From the NCBI GenBank assembly GCA_018818905.1, contig JAHIRA010000096.1, positions 1-9,563 of the forward strand: a stretch of DNA of 9,563 nucleotides. The letters are read 5' to 3'. The stretch is from Patescibacteria group bacterium (GTDB lineage Bacteria; Patescibacteriota; JABMPQ01; JAHIRA01). The position numbers were made by a program, and so were the translations under genes. The first letter of the stretch is position 1. Each line of letters begins with the position of its first letter. This document shows, piece after piece, positions 7,091 through 9,563 of the stretch. Below the pieces are notes generated by a model, which saw nothing but the letters and a program-made list of their open reading frames with translations, did no database searches and was not told the DNA's origin.

Positions 7091-7600
7091 CTACTGACAA
7101 ATTACGACTTGAGCCGCTCTGATGATGCGCCCGTCCATGACGTATCCTTTTTTTACTTCTTTGATAATTTCACCTTTCTTGCCATCTTTACATTTCTCTT
7201 TGGAAATAGCCTCGTGCTTGGCTGGATCAAATTCTTCTCCCATAGTTTTGATCTCAGTGACCTGATATTTGACTAGAAGGTCCTCGAGTTGTTTTTTGAT
7301 AAACTCAAACCCTTTGACCCAGTTGTTGTCTTTTTCTTCATCAGAAAGACCGGTAAAAGCATGAGTGAAATTATCAAGAATGGGTAGTAAGTCCAGAACC
7401 AAATCCTCGTTAGCTCGCCTAATAATCTCGACTTGATCTGAAGCCACTCTTTTCTTGAGATTGTCATAGTCTGCTCTAGCCCGACGCCAACCTTCAATCG
7501 CCTCCTGTAAATCAGTTTCGACTTCTTTCTTGCTTTTTCTTTTTACCTTAAGAGGCTTCTTCTTTTTGTCTTCTGGTTTATCTTGTTTGTCTTTTGTCAT
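7091..7600 (-). CDS. grpE: nucleotide exchange factor GrpE
   Basis: GrpE of 169 residues. A lysine-rich disordered N-terminus (1-25) is followed by the long dimerisation helix (about 26-72, containing EGWRRARADYDNLKKR). The compact C-terminal beta domain (about 113-169) carries the family signature: EEFDPAKHEAI (122-132) and then IIKEVKKGYVMDGRIIRAAQ. GrpE dimers open the DnaK nucleotide cleft to release ADP, and the long helices can act as a temperature sensor. It begins 4 nt after the hrcA stop (TAA, GCTC, ATG), so the two are almost certainly translated from one message. No Shine-Dalgarno is visible at its start. Stop is TAG. Confidence 0.98.
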   Translation of the reverse strand: MTKDKQDKPEDKKKKPLKVKRKSKKEVETDLQEAIEGWRRARADYDNLKKRVASDQVEIIRRANEDLVLDLLPILDNFTHAFTGLSDEEKDNNWVKGFEFIKKQLEDLLVKYQVTEIKTMGEEFDPAKHEAISKEKCKDGKKGEIIKEVKKGYVMDGRIIRAAQVVICQ

Positions 7601-7604
7601 GAGC

Positions 7605-8360
7605 TTAATTGAAAATTGGTGAATAATAAATAATTAGAAACATAGCAGCTCCTCCCCCTCCTAGAAATTTGGCAATATATGAGACAAGAGAAATATTTTT
7701 TTTGTATTTCATTCTCTTGGGACCAAGAACTGCAATCACTCCTCGCTCGCCACTTGGCAATTTGAATTCGGAAATGACCAAGCTACAGTTTTGAACTTCT
7801 GGAATCAGATTCTCTTTGCCAATATAGGTTTTAACTGCATTTCCTTCTTGCGGCTGCTCTAAGTAAACGTCAACGATCTCATCAAACTTATCAACAGCCT
7901 CAAAAATTTTGGCAATTTCTTTGGTGTCGGAAAACTCTGGATGACGAAACAACTCCGGCATACCTGAGGTAGCAAAATCTTCTTCTTCCGTGACGCTACT
8001 CATAATGACGTCTTGGGAATGAATAGATAGAAGCTTGGCCACCACTCTAGCCATTTTTTTGTATTGAGCCTGGAGTTTTAGAAAATCCTCTTGAAGCTTC
8101 TTCTGTTCAGCGACCGGAAGTGAGTTTTCTTGATGAAGAAGATTGACATAGTGCCGGTACCCTTTATCGGAAGGCACTCGCCCAGCCGAAGTATGAGGCT
8201 GGTGAATAAACTCTTCGCGCTCCAAAACAGCCATCTCATTTCTAACCGTCGCTGGCGAACAAGCGAGTTTCTGGGCAAGTAAATTAGACCCCACTGGAAT
8301 AGCGGTTTTAACATACTCGGAGATAATAAGTTTTAATATTTTTTCTTGCCTTGAAGTCAT
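7605..8360 (-). CDS. hrcA: heat-inducible transcription repressor HrcA (short form)
   Basis: Repressor of class I heat-shock genes, binding CIRCE. The N-terminal winged helix (1-75) is strongly conserved: RQEKILKLIISEY, VGSNLLAQK, SPATVRNEMAVLE and QPHTSAGRVPSDKGYRHYV. The GAF-like regulatory domain is recognisable (EFSDTKEIAKIFEA at 142-155; VLGPKRMKYKKNISLV at 211-226). At 251 residues it is well short of the usual roughly 340, mainly through a reduced middle, and it ends in an unusual Gly4-hydrophobic tail (234-251). I start at the ATG at 8360. An in-frame GTG at 8375 would add five residues but lies inside CIRCE and at about the predicted transcription start. First gene of hrcA-grpE-dnaK, autorepressed through CIRCE. 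The leader is only about 14 nt and has no Shine-Dalgarno. Confidence 0.96.
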   Translation of the reverse strand: MTSRQEKILKLIISEYVKTAIPVGSNLLAQKLACSPATVRNEMAVLEREEFIHQPHTSAGRVPSDKGYRHYVNLLHQENSLPVAEQKKLQEDFLKLQAQYKKMARVVAKLLSIHSQDVIMSSVTEEEDFATSGMPELFRHPEFSDTKEIAKIFEAVDKFDEIVDVYLEQPQEGNAVKTYIGKENLIPEVQNCSLVISEFKLPSGERGVIAVLGPKRMKYKKNISLVSYIAKFLGGGGAAMFLIIYYSPIFN

Positions 8361-8368
8361 ATTTGTTG

Positions 8369-8395
8369 TTAGCACTCTTTAGTATAGAGTGCTAA
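8369..8395. promoter_or_regulatory. CIRCE operator (HrcA binding site)
   Basis: A perfect match to the CIRCE consensus TTAGCACTC-N9-GAGTGCTAA, at 8369-8377 and 8387-8395. On the minus strand the nine-base spacer begins with the hrcA -10 box TATACT, so HrcA bound here would occlude the promoter. It starts 8 bp before the hrcA ATG. Confidence 0.99.
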
Positions 8396-8408
8396 TAAAA
8401 TATGTCAA
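8381..8408 (-). promoter_or_regulatory. hrcA-grpE-dnaK promoter, overlapped by CIRCE
   Basis: On the minus strand TTGACA (8403-8408, perfect) and TATACT (8381-8386, 5 of 6) are 16 bp apart. The predicted start is about 8374, giving a leader of about 14 nt. The -10 sits in the CIRCE spacer. It looks like a housekeeping-sigma promoter, so heat control would be by derepression. Confidence 0.85.
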
Positions 8409-8412
8409 GGGC

Positions 8413-8441
8413 TTGACAAAATGTGATTAATATGCTAGAGT
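8413..8441 (+). promoter_or_regulatory. divergent promoter of the cysteine-rich protein gene
   Basis: TTGACA (8413-8418, perfect) and TAGAGT (8436-8441, 4 of 6) are 17 bp apart, with TGC just before the -10 (extended TGn). The predicted start is about 8448. Its -35 and the hrcA -35 lie back to back, 4 bp apart, inside a 16-bp palindrome (8403-8418, TGTCAAG/CTTGACA). Confidence 0.75.
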
Positions 8442-8464
8442 TCAAAGCACTCAAAAAAACTTCC

Positions 8465-8471
8465 AAAGGAG
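8465..8471 (+). promoter_or_regulatory. strong Shine-Dalgarno that decides the start
   Basis: AAAGGAG is the only strong Shine-Dalgarno before any gene in this window. Two ATGs follow directly (8475 and 8478). The second gives a 6-nt spacing and the first only 3, so 8478 is the preferred start. Confidence 0.75.
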
Positions 8472-8477
8472 AAAATG

Positions 8478-8780
8478 ATGAAAAAAGTCAAAGTCCTACT
8501 CGTAGGGCTGTTGATAGTCATCGTTACAGCGATCGTATGTACGATCGCTGGCTTGGATCTAGAAACCTCTTTCGCCTGCACAAAAGACATTGATTGTGCA
8601 GGAATGAAAAAAAGCATGTGCCGCAACTTCAAATGTGTTGCGGCAAAAAAAATTGTGGTTCAAAAAAAAGAAGAAAGAGATTGTCACTCTCTTTCTGATC
8701 CGTGTCCATGTGAGAAGGATGCGGATTGCCCCGACGACTACGTCTGCAGGATCTTTTCCTGTAGACAGCAAACCAGATAG
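8478..8780 (+). CDS. small secreted cysteine-rich protein with duplicated four-Cys motif
   Basis: Family not recognised. The 100-residue protein starts with a classic signal sequence: MKKVK, hydrophobic core 6-25, possible cleavage after SFA at 33. The remaining 67 residues hold ten cysteines. Two segments share a pattern: C34-x5-C40-x7-C48-x4-C53 and C78-x5-C84-x5-C90-x4-C95, each with KDxDC and CRxFxC. An internal duplication seems likely. C69 and C76 lie in the Lys/Glu-rich spacer between them. The even cysteine count fits disulfides formed outside the cytoplasm. If uncleaved, the helix would anchor it. SFAC is a poor lipobox. It is the only plus-strand gene, with a strong promoter, Shine-Dalgarno and terminator, all suggesting substantial expression. 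It shares its control region with hrcA, and an AGCACTC half-site (8446-8452) lies at its predicted transcription start. An extracellular binding or adhesion role is possible but unproven. Confidence 0.85.
   Translation: MKKVKVLLVGLLIVIVTAIVCTIAGLDLETSFACTKDIDCAGMKKSMCRNFKCVAAKKIVVQKKEERDCHSLSDPCPCEKDADCPDDYVCRIFSCRQQTR
8527..8550 (+). repeat. 24-bp perfect palindrome inside the signal-peptide coding region
   Basis: CAGCGATCGTA (8527-8537) and TACGATCGCTG (8540-8550) are exact reverse complements separated only by TG. It contains two CGATCG sites. It spans codons 17-25 of the cysteine-rich protein (T-A-I-V-C-T-I-A-G). In RNA it would give a strong early-coding hairpin, about 50 nt after the start codon. 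Confidence 0.85.
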
Positions 8781-8793
8781 TTCCTTTTTCCCG

Positions 8794-8848
8794 ATCCCCT
8801 CTTGGCACGTAATTGCATCTACAAGTTCAAGAGGGGATTTTTATTTTT
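8794..8848 (+). terminator. rho-independent terminator of the cysteine-rich protein gene
   Basis: An 11-bp perfect stem, ATCCCCTCTTG (8794-8804) with CAAGAGGGGAT (8828-8838), around a 23-nt loop, followed by a T-rich tail to 8848. It starts 13 nt after the TAG. The opposite strand lacks a T run, so it is one-directional. The tail overlaps the stop codon of convergent gpmI (8841-8843). Confidence 0.88.
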
Positions 8849-9563
8849 GTTTCTTTTCCTTAATTATCAAACTCTTGCCTGTCATCTCTTCCGGCTTAGG
8901 TATGCCCATAATATCAAGAATAGTTGGTGCCACATCGGCCAAGACTCCGTCAACCAAGGTTTTTTCTTTGACGTCATTGACTATAATGAAAGGGACTGGA
9001 TTTGTGGAATGTTTAGTGACCGCCTCCCCTGTTTCCGGATCAAGCATTTCTTCTATTCCGCCATGATCTGCCGTGATAAGCATAGTCCCATGTTGTTCAT
9101 GAACAGCGTCTACCATTTTCTCTAGACACCCATCCAGACACTCCATAGTCTTGATCGCTGCCTTCAAATCCCCGGTGTGAGCAAGCATATCGGGATTGGG
9201 AAAATTGACTAGAATAAAATTATCTTTTCCTTCTTTGATATGCTTGAGAAACACATCAAGAACTTCACGAGAAGACATTTCTGGACAAGTCGCATAATCT
9301 TTAACATCCATGGAATCAACCATGATTTTCTTTTCACCCGGAAAATCAATCGTGGTCCCACCATGGAAAAAATAGGTTACGTGGGCATACTTCTCTTCTT
9401 CGGCTAGATAAAGCTGCTTGAGATTATAATTGCTCAAAATTTCTGGCAGAGTTTTGAGAATCGGGAATTCCGGAAAGGCAACTGACATTGGTAGATCATC
9501 ACCAAAATTGGTCAAGCCGACAAAAAATATATCGTCGACAATAACTTCTCTCTTAAATTGATC
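8841..9563 (-). CDS. gpmI: 2,3-bisphosphoglycerate-independent phosphoglycerate mutase, partial (C-terminal 240 residues)
   Basis: The gene runs off the right edge, so the N-terminal half, including the catalytic serine, is not visible. The coding frame is open to base 9563. The visible part covers the end of the phosphotransferase domain (VAFP...TLPEILS...QLYLAEEEKYAHVTYFFHGG) and the C-terminal part of the alkaline-phosphatase-like domain. Metal ligands are present: D125 and H129 of the fragment (NPDMLAHTG), D166-H167 (TADHG) and H185 (TKHSTNPVPF). The usual DHGN is DHGG here. The enzyme interconverts 3- and 2-phosphoglycerate in glycolysis using two Mn2+, without bisphosphoglycerate. It converges on the cysteine-rich gene, with its TAA inside that gene's terminator tail. 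An internal TTG at 9515 is not the start, since conserved sequence continues upstream of it. Confidence 0.97.
   Translation of the reverse strand, partial: DQFKREVIVDDIFFVGLTNFGDDLPMSVAFPEFPILKTLPEILSNYNLKQLYLAEEEKYAHVTYFFHGGTTIDFPGEKKIMVDSMDVKDYATCPEMSSREVLDVFLKHIKEGKDNFILVNFPNPDMLAHTGDLKAAIKTMECLDGCLEKMVDAVHEQHGTMLITADHGGIEEMLDPETGEAVTKHSTNPVPFIIVNDVKEKTLVDGVLADVAPTILDIMGIPKPEEMTGKSLIIKEKKQK

Noticed and set aside
8361..8375. GTG start for hrcA giving five more residues
   Set aside because: It lies inside the CIRCE right half and at about the predicted transcription start; the ATG at 8360 fits the family N-terminus. Kept only as a leaderless alternative.
8635..9066. 143-codon plus-strand frame overlapping the cysteine-rich gene, terminator and gpmI
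   Set aside because: It reads through a strong terminator and lies antisense to conserved gpmI sequence, with no ribosome site or recognisable domain.

Overview
The window reads as a compact, AT-rich bacterial chromosome segment, most likely from a candidate-phyla-radiation (Patescibacteria, Parcubacteria-like) organism. This is inferred from the short HrcA, the small conserved-looking orphan proteins, tight gene packing and the near absence of Shine-Dalgarno sequences. The code is the ordinary one: long conserved genes (dnaK, dnaJ, mtaB) are open without in-frame TGA, so UGA is not read as glycine. All genes but one lie on the minus strand.

Region by region, in plus coordinates. 1-343 has no convincing gene but holds a good minus-strand promoter and a 9-bp inverted repeat. 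344-2159 is a minus-strand operon: mtaB (tRNA methylthiotransferase), a one-helix membrane protein and a 96-residue orphan protein. 2229-2399 is a tRNA-Lys(UUU) gene with its own promoter, encoded CCA and terminator. 2435-2968 encodes a five-helix membrane protein with its own extended -10 promoter. 3068-8408 is the heat-shock cluster in the order hrcA-grpE-dnaK-dnaJ. It is controlled by a perfect CIRCE operator that encloses the -10 box of the hrcA promoter. Between dnaK and dnaJ the cluster is interrupted by a 685-bp mobile element: a RAYT/Y1-family HUH transposase gene flanked by 42-bp imperfect inverted repeats that are themselves REP-like hairpins. A third REP-like copy lies just outside it.

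Divergent from hrcA, with a back-to-back promoter, is the only plus-strand gene. It encodes a small secreted cysteine-rich protein built from a duplicated four-cysteine motif, and has the only strong Shine-Dalgarno in the window plus a strong terminator. It converges on gpmI (cofactor-independent phosphoglycerate mutase), which runs off the right edge.

Functionally, HrcA represses the cluster through CIRCE, and DnaK, DnaJ and GrpE form one ATP-driven folding machine. MtaB is expected to modify A37 of ANN-decoding tRNAs such as the tRNA-Lys(UUU) encoded beside it. The least ordinary parts are the RAYT/REP element inside the chaperone operon, the hairpins around dnaK, and the cysteine-rich secreted protein sharing a control region with hrcA.
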